Shown here in pieces: positions 17,034 to 25,468 of a DNA stretch of 49,525 bases. The notes under the pieces were generated by a model. That model made no database searches. It worked only from the letters and a program-made list of their open reading frames with translations, and had not been told where the DNA came from. Position numbers and translations under genes: made by a program. Location of the stretch: assembly GCA_035477595.1 (NCBI GenBank), contig DATIKM010000176.1:1-49525 (forward strand), written 5' to 3'. The DNA is from DATIKM01 sp035477595 (lineage in GTDB: Bacteria; Armatimonadota; Chthonomonadetes; Chthonomonadales; CAJBBX01). Each line of letters opens with the position of its first letter. Within the stretch, counting starts at the first letter, position 1.

Positions 17034-18950
17034 ATGGTGAATACCATCTTCGGTCTGGGCGAGCGTCGCGCCACCGCGCCCTGGCGCGCTCTGCCCCAAA
17101 TGGCGCTCGCACTCGCCGTAGTCGTGGTCGCCGGGCTGTCCGTGCCCGCTCTGGCGCAGGATGTCGCGCCTCCGGCGGGCGCCGCCGCGCCTCAAGGCCC
17201 TCCAGCGCCCAGGATCATCGAGATCAACGTGGTGGGGAACCGGAACCTCAACCGGGAGTCGATTGTGGCTGCCTCGGGGCTCAATGTGGGCGATCCCATC
17301 ACGCAGGCGTCGCTGGACGAGGCCAAGCGTCGCCTGCTGATGACGCAGAACTTCGGCGCCCGGGACCCGGAGGACCCCGACGGGGGCGTGCGGATCACCG
17401 CCGACGTCGGTCCCGAGGGCGCGAGGGTTCGGATCGAAGTGGACGAGAACGATATGGTGCGCGGTATCAACATCACCGGCACTGGACCGATCCCGGTCGC
17501 CGAGATCCGGGCGCTCCTGCAGACCAGGGAAGGCATGGTCTTGAACTCGGGCTGGGTGATCGCGGATCTGGAGCGCATCCGGGAATACTATCGCACGAGG
17601 GGGTATCAGCCCTACTTCGGCGAAGCCACTGTGGACGAGAACGGCATCCTTACCATCCCGGTGGGCGTCGCCAGGGTCAACAGGCTCCGCGTTACAGGCC
17701 TCCGGAAGACCAGGGAGCACGTGGTGCTCCGGGAGATGCGACAGAGGTCCGGTGAGTACTACAACAGCACCGTATTTGGCGAGGACGTGCAGCGCCTGTT
17801 CAACACGGGCCTGTTCGAGGACATCGCTCCCGCAATCGCCGTCCCGGAGTTGGGACGGGTCGACCTGACCCTCAGCATCACGGAGCACCGTACCGGCACG
17901 TTCGTGATCGGCGTGGGGTACAGCAGCCGCCAGCAGCTCGTAGGGCACGCCCAGCTCGGCGAGAACAACTTCATGGGCCGCGGGCAGCAGGTGAACGTCA
18001 TGTGGGAGACCGGCGGTGTGGCCAACCGGCACAGCGTCGAAGTGGGCTTCACGGAGCCGTGGCTCGACCGGCGGAACACGTCGCTGTCCGTGAACCTCTA
18101 CGACAAGACGGTGTACCGGTTCGGGCGCGCGATCGGCAGTGTCGGTGGTGGCGCGGGTCTCGGCGGAGCGTCGGACTACTTCGAGACGCATACGGGCGGG
18201 TCGCTTACGCTCAGCCGCCCGTTCCGCCGGAACTACCGCGCCTTCGTCGGGATGCGCTACGACAACGTCAGGGTCCCGCTGCTTGACCTGAGCGCCGAGG
18301 ATGCCGCCATCCTGCAGAGCGGTCCGATGGCGGTGCTCAACTTCCGCGTGACGCACAACACGCGTGACCTCGACATGGAGCCTGCGGCGGGAGGCTTCGA
18401 GATGGTCAGCGCCGACATCGGCCGCGCCGACCTGAGGCCCGTGGCACGGGTGAACGGCAATCCCGTCGGGGTCGTCGGCTCGGTCGTGTACCAGAAGCTG
18501 CAGGCCGACTTGCGACGCTACTTCAGCCCACAGGGGCCGCGCAGGACGCCGAGGGACCGCCGCACCACGATCGCGGTCCGGCTGGCGCTCGGATTCTCGA
18601 ACGGCACACTCCCGTTCTCAGAGCAGTACTTCGTGGGCGGCGCCGAGACGCTGCGGGGCTACCATGAGGACCGGTTCTGGGGCAGCAACATGCTGCTTGG
18701 CTCCGCGGAGTTCCGGACGCCGCTGGCCAACGCGCTCACGGGCGTCGCATTTGTGGACGTCGGCGATGCATGGGGCGGGCGATACGTCGACGTTGCCATC
18801 CAGGGCTTCAGGCAGCACAGGTCGTTCAGTCCCAACATGGGGCTCGGTTTCGGGCTGCGAGTGGTCACACCCATCGGGCCAATTCGCATCGACCAAGGGT
18901 TCGGGAGCGAAGGCGCGCGCACCCACTTCTCCATCGGACACGTCTTCTAA
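17034..18950 (+). CDS. bamA: Outer membrane protein assembly factor BamA (Omp85 family)
   Basis: BamA inserts beta-barrel proteins into the outer membrane. The 638-residue protein has a signal peptide (hydrophobic run ending near PALAQD) and about three POTRA domains. The POTRA boundaries are seen at IIEINVVGNRNLNRESI, at VRGINITGTGPIPVAEI with LERIREYYRTRGY, and at NRLRVTGLRKTREHVV with FNTGLFEDI. A 16-strand barrel follows, starting near VIGVGYSSRQQ. The barrel has the conserved loop motif LRGY, and the protein ends in a terminal Phe (SIGHVF), the outer membrane sorting signal. Three POTRAs are fewer than the five of Escherichia coli, as in many non-proteobacteria. Confidence 0.95.
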   Translation: MVNTIFGLGERRATAPWRALPQMALALAVVVVAGLSVPALAQDVAPPAGAAAPQGPPAPRIIEINVVGNRNLNRESIVAASGLNVGDPITQASLDEAKRRLLMTQNFGARDPEDPDGGVRITADVGPEGARVRIEVDENDMVRGINITGTGPIPVAEIRALLQTREGMVLNSGWVIADLERIREYYRTRGYQPYFGEATVDENGILTIPVGVARVNRLRVTGLRKTREHVVLREMRQRSGEYYNSTVFGEDVQRLFNTGLFEDIAPAIAVPELGRVDLTLSITEHRTGTFVIGVGYSSRQQLVGHAQLGENNFMGRGQQVNVMWETGGVANRHSVEVGFTEPWLDRRNTSLSVNLYDKTVYRFGRAIGSVGGGAGLGGASDYFETHTGGSLTLSRPFRRNYRAFVGMRYDNVRVPLLDLSAEDAAILQSGPMAVLNFRVTHNTRDLDMEPAAGGFEMVSADIGRADLRPVARVNGNPVGVVGSVVYQKLQADLRRYFSPQGPRRTPRDRRTTIAVRLALGFSNGTLPFSEQYFVGGAETLRGYHEDRFWGSNMLLGSAEFRTPLANALTGVAFVDVGDAWGGRYVDVAIQGFRQHRSFSPNMGLGFGLRVVTPIGPIRIDQGFGSEGARTHFSIGHVF

Positions 18951-18983
18951 GATGCAGGATGGACTGGGGGGCCGCGTGCCGCG

Positions 18984-18992
18984 TGCTATAAT
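18984..18992 (+). promoter_or_regulatory. Extended -10 promoter before the ompH-like gene
   Basis: TGCTATAAT is a perfect extended -10 element lying in the 74-base gap between bamA and the ompH-like gene. No good -35 is seen, which extended -10 promoters tolerate. The leader to the ATG at 19025 would be about 25 bases. It would allow ompH and the lpx genes to be expressed separately from bamA. Confidence 0.55.
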
Positions 18993-19024
18993 CTGCCGTT
19001 GACCTCATGAGGAGCGGGAATCGC

Positions 19025-19681
19025 ATGTCTGCGTCTGTCGTGTGGTGGCGATCACTGGTTGCTGGGAGCATCGTGCTCTGCGTGGCGCTCGCCGTCGGAG
19101 CTTCGGGACAGGGGGCGCGGCCGCAGTCGACCTTCGGCACGGTGGACGTCCAGCGGATCAATCAGCAGTTCAAGGCAAGGCAGGTCGCCCTCAGCGACCT
19201 GACGGCGATGCAGGCCACGCTGCAGGGCCGGCTGACGCGTCGCCAGAACATGCCGTTCCTCACCGATGAGGAGCACAGGCAACTCGACACTCATGTTGAG
19301 AAGGGCGCGGCTCAGACCGATGCCGACAGAGCCGCCGCGAGGGTCCTTACTGACAAGGCCACCCAGCTCAATACGGAGTTCGAGCAGCTCAGCCAGAAGC
19401 CTGACGCCGAGCTCACGGCCGAGGACAGGACAAAGATCCAGGAGCGGCGCGCCGCTGGGTTCAGAATGCAGCAGAACGTGGGCGTTCTGAACGAGCAGTT
19501 CACGAACCAGATGCGGGAGTTCGAGTCGACCAACCTCGACCGCCTGATGAAGGAGTTCCGGGACGCCGTCAAGAAGGTCGCCGAACAGAGGAATCTGACC
19601 ATCGTTTTCGACAGCCAGTTTGCGCTCTACGCTGGCACCGATATAACTGCGCCCGTCCTTGCGGAGCTTAACAGGACCTAG
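19025..19681 (+). CDS. OmpH/Skp-like periplasmic chaperone
   Basis: The 218-residue product has a signal peptide (SASVVWWRSLVAGSIVLCVA, cleavage near GASGQ). It then has the typical OmpH start (TFGTVDVQRINQQFKA), a long charged coiled coil, and a return strand at the C-terminus (VAEQRNLTIVFDSQFALYAG, then DITAPVLAELN). Skp/OmpH proteins hold unfolded outer membrane proteins in the periplasm and hand them to BamA. The location right after bamA is classical. The ATG at 19025 is preferred over the ATG at 19007 because the GAGGAG site lies between them. Confidence 0.85.
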   Translation: MSASVVWWRSLVAGSIVLCVALAVGASGQGARPQSTFGTVDVQRINQQFKARQVALSDLTAMQATLQGRLTRRQNMPFLTDEEHRQLDTHVEKGAAQTDADRAAARVLTDKATQLNTEFEQLSQKPDAELTAEDRTKIQERRAAGFRMQQNVGVLNEQFTNQMREFESTNLDRLMKEFRDAVKKVAEQRNLTIVFDSQFALYAGTDITAPVLAELNRT

Positions 19682-20747
19682 AGCCTGCGTATTGGCCGCG
19701 CTGGCTGCGTCCCTTGCGCTCGTCGGATGCGGACGCACCGTGCAGCCGTCGGTGCGCGAGGTGCATATCCGCCGGGAGGCCCTCAGGCAGTTCCACCCGG
19801 CGTGGCCGGCCATGCAGGCCTTGGCGGCTGCAGGGCCAGACGCGCGCGGCGCTGCCGTAAGGGTGCCCGCGCCGGATGCCAGCGCTGTCGCGTTCCCTCC
19901 AACCCTCGAGGCGCCTCGCATCGTGACCCCGGTTGAGGCCGAGGGGGATGGGCCTTTGCGCCCCGTTCGGAGCGCCGACGATGTCGCCGCAGCGCTCTCG
20001 GCGCGGACGCAGCGTGCCTTGGAGCGCGAGCTTGTGCCGTTGAGGCGAGCGAAAGAGGCGCGCCTCGCCGCGGTGCAGGTGGCGCTGGCCGATGAGCAGC
20101 GCCGAGAGCTGGCGCGTATCGCTCGCGAGTTCGAGCGGGCGGGCCGCGTCAGCGCCTTCCGCGAGGTATCGCTCCGTAGCCAGATCGATGTTCTCCAGGG
20201 AGAAGCCAGGGAGCAGAGGGTTCGCGATCTGGAGAAGCTTCGCCAGGACGACGCGGCGGCTGCGGCTCGACGGGCAACGGCAGAGACTTCCGTACGATCG
20301 CGCATGGCGCAGCGGCTCGTCGACACACGCGAGATGCTCGAGGGGGAAGTGGAGCGCGCAGCGGCTCTATCGGCGGCTCGTGCAGCGGCCGAGAACCGGC
20401 GCATCGTGGAGGAGTACCGGCGTGGCCTGCGGGCGGCCGCTGGGAGGGTGCCCGATCGCGCCCCGGACCTGCGCGCACCGCTGCCTGAGATCGCCGCAGC
20501 ACAGGTGGAGGCGCCTTACGTACCGGCATCCGGGCGCGGCTCGGTAACCGGTTGGAACGCGCCGGACACGGTCGCAGCGGCGCGCGAGGCGCTAATCGCT
20601 GCGATCGACGAGGATGTGGCGCATGCAGTACGGCGTATCGCGCGCGTCAGGGGCTGGAGGGTTGCGGCCGCTCCCGCTACCCACATCACGGACGAGACGG
20701 ACACGGTAGCCAGGCAGCTTCGCGAGGCGTGGCCCGCGTGGCGTTAA
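19659..20747 (+). CDS. Coiled-coil lipoprotein, possibly a second OmpH-like factor
   Basis: A 362-residue lipoprotein: a short basic N-terminus and hydrophobic run end in the lipobox LVGC (Cys24). The mature part has a Pro/Ala-rich linker followed by a long Arg/Glu/Ala-rich coiled coil (about residues 105-265), then a C-terminal piece (REALIAAIDEDVAHAVRRIA, then RVRGWRVAAAPATHITDETD). That last piece resembles the end of OmpH proteins. The start is a TTG at 19659 that overlaps the previous gene by 23 bases; a TTG at 19692 would remove the basic residues of the signal. It sits between ompH and lpxD, so a role in envelope assembly is likely. The function is not established. Confidence 0.7.
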   Translation: MRSLTGPRACVLAALAASLALVGCGRTVQPSVREVHIRREALRQFHPAWPAMQALAAAGPDARGAAVRVPAPDASAVAFPPTLEAPRIVTPVEAEGDGPLRPVRSADDVAAALSARTQRALERELVPLRRAKEARLAAVQVALADEQRRELARIAREFERAGRVSAFREVSLRSQIDVLQGEAREQRVRDLEKLRQDDAAAAARRATAETSVRSRMAQRLVDTREMLEGEVERAAALSAARAAAENRRIVEEYRRGLRAAAGRVPDRAPDLRAPLPEIAAAQVEAPYVPASGRGSVTGWNAPDTVAAAREALIAAIDEDVAHAVRRIARVRGWRVAAAPATHITDETDTVARQLREAWPAWR

Positions 20748-20775
20748 CGGCGTGGGCCGGAGGACGGAGCCAGGT

Positions 20776-21894
20776 TTGGGCACGACTGCAACTTCCGATC
20801 CGCGCGCGCCGCGCCTTACGGTGGGGCACATTGCGCAGTGCGTTCAGGGCGACGTCGTGGGGGACCGCGAGGCGCTGATACAGGGCGTATCGAGCATAGA
20901 GGAGGCTGAGCACGGCGACATCGTGTTTGCGGAGAACGCGCGCTATCTGACCCTCGCGGCGCGCTCCCGGGCGTCCGCCATCGTCGCGTTCGTCGACGCC
21001 GCAACTCCGGACAAGCCCCTCATCAAGGTCGACAACCCGCGGTACGCCTTCGCCAAGATCCTCGAGATATTCCGTCCAAACCTCCACGCGCCCCCTGGCG
21101 TGCACCCCACCGCCGCCGTCCACCCGGAGGCCGTGCTCGGGCAGGGCGTGAGCGTGGGCCCGTGCGCGACGATCGGCCCGCGCGCCGTCGTCGGCGATGA
21201 CACGATCGTGCAGGCGGGTTGTGTCATCAGCGAGGACTGCGTGCTGGGCGACAGGTGCATCCTGCACCCCAACGTGACGCTGTGCCACGGCACGGTGCTG
21301 GGTCGCCGTGTGATCATCCATAGTGGTGCGGTCATCGGCGCAGACGGCTTCGGCTATATGCGGGTGGGCGACCGCAGCTACAAGATCCCACAGATCGGGT
21401 ACGTGCAGGTTGGCGACGACGTCGAGATCGGCGCCAACTCGACGATCGACCGCGCCAAGACGGGCGTGACGACGATCGGCGACCGCACCAAGATCGACAA
21501 CCTAGTCCACATTGCACACAACTGCAAGATCGGTCCGGACTGCATCATCGCGGCGCAGACCGGTGTCGCCGGCAGCGTGCAGGTGGGCAGCGGTGTGATG
21601 ATGGCGGGCCAGGCAGGCGTCAAGGACCACATCGCCATCGGTGACGGCGTTGTGGTGCTGGGTCAGGCAGGTGTCACTCGCGATGTGCCGGCGGGCGCCT
21701 GCGTGTCGGGATACCCGGCGCGGGCGCACCGCGAGAGACTGCGGCAGGAGGCGGCCTCGGCCCAGTTGCCAGAGCGGCTGAAGGCGCTCAAGGCGCTTGA
21801 GGGGGCGGTCTCGGACCTGGGGGCCCGTTGTGCGCGACTCGAGGAGCTGGTGAGGGCCCTCAGCGGTCGGCCCGATGTGAGCGCGGAGCCGTAG
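20776..21894 (+). CDS. lpxD: UDP-3-O-acylglucosamine N-acyltransferase (LpxD)
   Basis: LpxD adds the second, N-linked hydroxyacyl chain in lipid A synthesis. The 372-residue product has the N-terminal uridine-binding domain (LTVGHIAQCVQGDVVGD, then FAENARYL) and a left-handed beta-helix of hexapeptide repeats. The catalytic His is near 248 (NLVHIAHNCKIG). It also has a long C-terminal helix (after SGYPARAHRERLRQ) that is longer than in the Escherichia coli protein. I chose the TTG at 20776, which has GGAG 6 bases before it. The GTG at 20752 has no ribosome site. Next gene lpxC begins 4 bases after the stop. Confidence 0.95.
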   Translation: MGTTATSDPRAPRLTVGHIAQCVQGDVVGDREALIQGVSSIEEAEHGDIVFAENARYLTLAARSRASAIVAFVDAATPDKPLIKVDNPRYAFAKILEIFRPNLHAPPGVHPTAAVHPEAVLGQGVSVGPCATIGPRAVVGDDTIVQAGCVISEDCVLGDRCILHPNVTLCHGTVLGRRVIIHSGAVIGADGFGYMRVGDRSYKIPQIGYVQVGDDVEIGANSTIDRAKTGVTTIGDRTKIDNLVHIAHNCKIGPDCIIAAQTGVAGSVQVGSGVMMAGQAGVKDHIAIGDGVVVLGQAGVTRDVPAGACVSGYPARAHRERLRQEAASAQLPERLKALKALEGAVSDLGARCARLEELVRALSGRPDVSAEP

Positions 21895-21898
21895 CGCT

Positions 21899-22804
21899 TT
21901 GCCGGAAGCCGCGCCCATCGGCCTCCCCGCACGCCGCCAGAGAACGGTTGGCGGCTCCTTTGAGCTCCGCGGGGTCGGCATCCACAGCGGCGCAACGTGC
22001 ACGGCACGCGTCGAACCGGCTGCCGAGTGCCATGGCATCGCGTTTGTGGTGGCGGGAGTGACTATCCCGGCGGTCGCGGACTGCGTGGTGGAGACGACGC
22101 GGTGCACGACGCTTGGCCGCGACGGCGCTCGGATCGGCACCGTGGAGCACCTGCTGGCTGCGCTGGCTGGCCTCTGCGTCGACAACGCGGTCGTGGCAGT
22201 TGACGGACCGGAGTTGCCAGCCATCGATGGGAGCGCACTCCCGTGGGTGGAGGCGATCCTCGGCGCGGGCGTGATCGAGCAGTCGGCGACGGCCGCGGCC
22301 TGGTCGCCCGAAACGCCGGAAGTGCTGAGTGTCGGGGCGTCGTGGTATGTGGCGATACCATCGTCTGACCTCGTACTGACGTGCGTGTCGAGCTTCGAGC
22401 ATCCGATGCTGGGCGTCTGTGCGGTAGCGCATCGGGAGTCGGCGGGCGCCTTTGCGCGCGACATCGCTCCGGCGCGCACCTTCGGGCTCGCCGAGGAGGT
22501 TGAGCGACTCCTGGCGGCGGGGCTTGCGCTGGGCGGCAGTCTGGACAACTCGCTGGTCGTCTATCCGGACCGCTTCTCGACACCTTTGCGCCTACCGGAT
22601 GAGTGGGCGCGCCACAAGATGCTGGACCTCATCGGCGACCTCTCGTTGGCCGGGGTGCGCGTCGCGGCGGCGATTACGGCAATCTGTCCAGGACACCAGG
22701 GCAACGCCGCCTTCGCCGCCCGGCTGCGGGCTTGCTCGGCGGCGAGGGGCCCGCGAAGCGCCGTGCGCGGGCGCCACCGGGCGGGCGCCCGGCTCCGCGC
22801 ATAA
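21899..22804 (+). CDS. lpxC: UDP-3-O-acyl-N-acetylglucosamine deacetylase (LpxC)
   Basis: LpxC is the zinc deacetylase of the committed step of lipid A synthesis. The 301-residue protein has the zinc ligands His84 (VEHLLAAL) and His239 with Asp243 (ARHKMLDLIGD). It also has the motifs GVGIHSG, AIDGSALP, ARTFG, GGSLDNSLVV and the catalytic-His region CPGHQGNAAF. The last 25 or so residues are an Arg/Ala-rich tail without family similarity. The start is a TTG. It is a separate gene from fabZ, not the LpxC-FabZ fusion of Bacteroidetes. Confidence 0.95.
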   Translation: MPEAAPIGLPARRQRTVGGSFELRGVGIHSGATCTARVEPAAECHGIAFVVAGVTIPAVADCVVETTRCTTLGRDGARIGTVEHLLAALAGLCVDNAVVAVDGPELPAIDGSALPWVEAILGAGVIEQSATAAAWSPETPEVLSVGASWYVAIPSSDLVLTCVSSFEHPMLGVCAVAHRESAGAFARDIAPARTFGLAEEVERLLAAGLALGGSLDNSLVVYPDRFSTPLRLPDEWARHKMLDLIGDLSLAGVRVAAAITAICPGHQGNAAFAARLRACSAARGPRSAVRGRHRAGARLRA

Positions 22805-22815
22805 GGAGAACTACC

Positions 22816-23286
22816 ATGCTTGACATCGAGGCGATCAGAGGCTACCTGCCACACCGCTACCCCATGCTCCTCGTCGACCGAATCCTCGAGATCGAGCCGG
22901 GCAAGCGCGCCGTCGGCCTAAAAAACGTCACAATCAACGAGGACTTCTTCAATGGCCACTTCCCGGGCGTCGCCCTCATGCCAGGCGTGCTAATCCTGGA
23001 GGCCATGGCGCAGGTGGGCGGCGTCCTGATGCTCTCCCTCCCTGAGTATGGCAAGACGGTCCCGGTGATCGGCGGCGTGGAGAACGCCAGGTTTCGACGG
23101 CCGGTGGTGCCGGGCGACACGCTGATCACGGAAGTGGAAGTGCTCTACGTACGCCGAAGCTTTGGCAAGGTGCGGCTCGTCGGGCGCGTTGATAACCAGG
23201 TGGTCGCGAGTTGTGAGATGACCTTCGGCCTCATGCCGGTCGGGAGCCTCAAGACGGCAGGCCGCCGCTCGTCCGGCAAGGAGTAG
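22816..23286 (+). CDS. fabZ: 3-hydroxyacyl-ACP dehydratase FabZ
   Basis: FabZ dehydrates beta-hydroxyacyl-ACP in fatty acid elongation and competes with LpxA and LpxD for the same substrate, which is why it is so often encoded with them. The 156-residue hot-dog-fold protein has the catalytic His13 (LPHRYPMLLVDRI) and Glu62 (GVLILEAMAQ), plus NGHFPG and FRRPVVPGD. A strong AAGGAG ribosome site precedes the ATG at 22816. The frame is open further upstream, but only through lpxC. Confidence 0.95.
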   Translation: MLDIEAIRGYLPHRYPMLLVDRILEIEPGKRAVGLKNVTINEDFFNGHFPGVALMPGVLILEAMAQVGGVLMLSLPEYGKTVPVIGGVENARFRRPVVPGDTLITEVEVLYVRRSFGKVRLVGRVDNQVVASCEMTFGLMPVGSLKTAGRRSSGKE

Positions 23287-23289
23287 GGA

Positions 23290-24090
23290 ATGTCGACCCA
23301 GGTGCATCGTAGCGCGATGGTGCATCCGGACGCCTACCTCGCCGGGGGAGTGCGCGTCGGGCCGTACTGCGTGATCGGTGAGGATGTGCAGATCGGCGAG
23401 GGCACGCGGCTGGAGTCGCACGTCAGCATCCTGCCCCTGACTCGTATTGGCAAGAACTGCCACATCTGGCCCGGCGCTGTGCTTGGGGGCCCCCCGCAGG
23501 ACCACAAGTTCAAGGGGGAGACGAGCTACCTGGTGATCGGCGACAACGACATCATCCGGGAGTGCGTCACGCTGCACAGGGCCGCCGGCGAAGGGGCCGC
23601 CACGAGGATCGGCAACGACAACATGATCATGGCCTACGCGCACGTGGGTCACAACTGCGAGATCGGCAACGGCAACACCATCTCCAGCTACGTGGGCCTG
23701 TCGGGCCACGTTCGCGTCGAGGACAATGTGGTCTTCGGGGGCATGGTGGGCGTGCACCAGTACACCCGCATCGGCAAGCTGGCGATCATCGGCGGACTGA
23801 GCAAGGTGAACACGGACGTGCCGCCGTTCATGATGGCGGACGGCGTGCCCTGCCGCGTGATCGACCTGAACAAGATCGGCCTCCGTCGCTACGGCATCCC
23901 GCCGGCGACGCGATCGACCCTGCGGCAGGCCTATAAGCTGCTCTACCGCTCGAATCTGAACCACTCCCAGGCGATGGAGCGCATCGAGGATGAGCTCGCG
24001 TCCACCGAGGAGTTGGCGTACCTGATCAAGTTCATGCGCGGCATCCAGGCGGGCGTCGCAGGCCGCGGCAACTACCAACACGGCCCGTAG
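23290..24090 (+). CDS. lpxA: UDP-N-acetylglucosamine O-acyltransferase (LpxA)
   Basis: LpxA adds the first, O-linked hydroxyacyl chain to UDP-GlcNAc. The 266-residue protein is a left-handed beta-helix of hexapeptide repeats with the signature GGPPQDHKFKGE near residue 66 and the catalytic His near 121 (AYAHVGHNCEIG). The C-terminal helical domain (LRRYGIPPATRSTLRQAYKL, then LYRSNLNHSQAMERIEDEL) is complete. It starts 3 bases after fabZ with GGAGTAGGGA upstream. Confidence 0.95.
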   Translation: MSTQVHRSAMVHPDAYLAGGVRVGPYCVIGEDVQIGEGTRLESHVSILPLTRIGKNCHIWPGAVLGGPPQDHKFKGETSYLVIGDNDIIRECVTLHRAAGEGAATRIGNDNMIMAYAHVGHNCEIGNGNTISSYVGLSGHVRVEDNVVFGGMVGVHQYTRIGKLAIIGGLSKVNTDVPPFMMADGVPCRVIDLNKIGLRRYGIPPATRSTLRQAYKLLYRSNLNHSQAMERIEDELASTEELAYLIKFMRGIQAGVAGRGNYQHGP

Positions 24091-24142
24091 CGATGCGGTC
24101 GGCGCCGCACGCGATCGACGCCGCACCCGCTGGAGGGCGCCG

Positions 24143-25468
24143 GTGTCATCCAACGTAGCCATCCTGGCCGGCGAGCTGTCGGGAGATGCCGTGGGGGCTG
24201 CCCTTGCGGAGGCCGTCCGGGCGCGCGATCCCGGTGTGCAGCTCTGGGGCCTCGGCAGCCGGAGGATGGCCGCAGCCGGCGTTGAGCTACTGCACGACTG
24301 CTCGGGCTGGGCCAGCATCGGCGTCATCCAGTCCCTCTGCGTCGCCGGCCCGCTGGCGTTGCGGGTGTTCCCTGACGTGAAGCGCGCCCTCGCCGAGCGG
24401 CGCCCCGCGCTCGTCGTGCCGATCGACTTCGGCTACTTCAACGTGCGGGTGGCTCGCTACAGCCGGTCGATCGGGTTGCGGACGCTGTACTACTTCCCAC
24501 CAGGCTCCTGGCGGAAGCGTGCGCCGGGCGGCAAGCGCCTCGCGGAGGCGACCGACCGGATCGCGACGCCCTTCCCGTGGTCAGAGCCCGCGCTTCGCGA
24601 AGCTGGTTGCGATGCGCGATTCGTCGGGCACCCGGTGCTTGAGATGGCCCGGACCACGCTGACACGGGCTCAGTTTGCCGACCGGCTGGGCATCGAGGCC
24701 GGCAGCCCCATCATCGGGCTCCTCCCCGGTAGCCGGGGGTTCGAAGTGACGTGCAACACGCCCGCCCTGCTGGGCGCGTGCCGGCGCATACGATGCGAGC
24801 TGCCAGCCGCCCAGTTCGTAATAGGGCTGGCGGCGAGCGTCCCGCGGGAGCGCATGGAAGCGCTGGTGCGTGCGCACAGCGGCGCGGCGCGTGTGCGGCG
24901 GGCCATGTCGCGCGAGCGCAGCCCCAAGCCTCGCCAGCCGGCGCTGGTCACACCAGAGGGCGTGGCGGTGCCGGCGGAGCGCTGTCGTGAGTGGGTGGAA
25001 CGCGTCGGCCGGGCGCCGGCGCCACGCGTGGGCGATCCGCTGCCTGTCGCGATCGCGGAGGGGCTAGGTCACGACGTCATGGCGCATGCCGACGTGCTCC
25101 TGGCATGCAGCGGGACGGCCACGCTTGAGGCCGCTGTGCTAGGCACGCCGATGGTGATCCTCTACCGGGGCACGAGGCTGATGGAGATCGAGTACGGCCT
25201 GCGTCGCCTGCGCCGGCTCGAGCACATCGGCATGCCAAACATCCTGGCGGGCGAGCGGATCGTTCCGGAGTTCGTTCAGCGCGACGCCACCCCGGAGGCG
25301 CTAGCCAACGCGGCACTGCGCTTCCTCCGGGAGCCGGAGTACCGCGCACGGACGCGCCAGCGGCTCCTCGGGCTGCGAGACAGGCTCGGGGGAGGCGGCG
25401 CGACCGAGCGCGTTGCCGACATGGTGCTGGAGATGGCGCGTCTCGGAGTGAGCGAGGGCGAGAAGTGA
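24143..25468 (+). CDS. lpxB: Lipid-A-disaccharide synthase (LpxB), divergent and enlarged
   Basis: LpxB is the GT19 glycosyltransferase that joins UDP-2,3-diacylglucosamine and lipid X. The GELSGD motif near residue 10, FVGHPVLEM, GLLPGSRGFEV and SGTATLEAAVLGTPMVILYR identify the family. At 441 residues it is about 60 longer than usual. The excess is an Arg/Pro-rich insert at about residues 240-300, between the two Rossmann halves. The usual pattern near residue 120 (SPqvWAW) reads PPGSWRK here, so it is a divergent branch. The start is a GTG; the stop overlaps the next gene by 4 bases. No LpxH or LpxI gene lies beside it. Confidence 0.85.
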   Translation: MSSNVAILAGELSGDAVGAALAEAVRARDPGVQLWGLGSRRMAAAGVELLHDCSGWASIGVIQSLCVAGPLALRVFPDVKRALAERRPALVVPIDFGYFNVRVARYSRSIGLRTLYYFPPGSWRKRAPGGKRLAEATDRIATPFPWSEPALREAGCDARFVGHPVLEMARTTLTRAQFADRLGIEAGSPIIGLLPGSRGFEVTCNTPALLGACRRIRCELPAAQFVIGLAASVPRERMEALVRAHSGAARVRRAMSRERSPKPRQPALVTPEGVAVPAERCREWVERVGRAPAPRVGDPLPVAIAEGLGHDVMAHADVLLACSGTATLEAAVLGTPMVILYRGTRLMEIEYGLRRLRRLEHIGMPNILAGERIVPEFVQRDATPEALANAALRFLREPEYRARTRQRLLGLRDRLGGGGATERVADMVLEMARLGVSEGEK

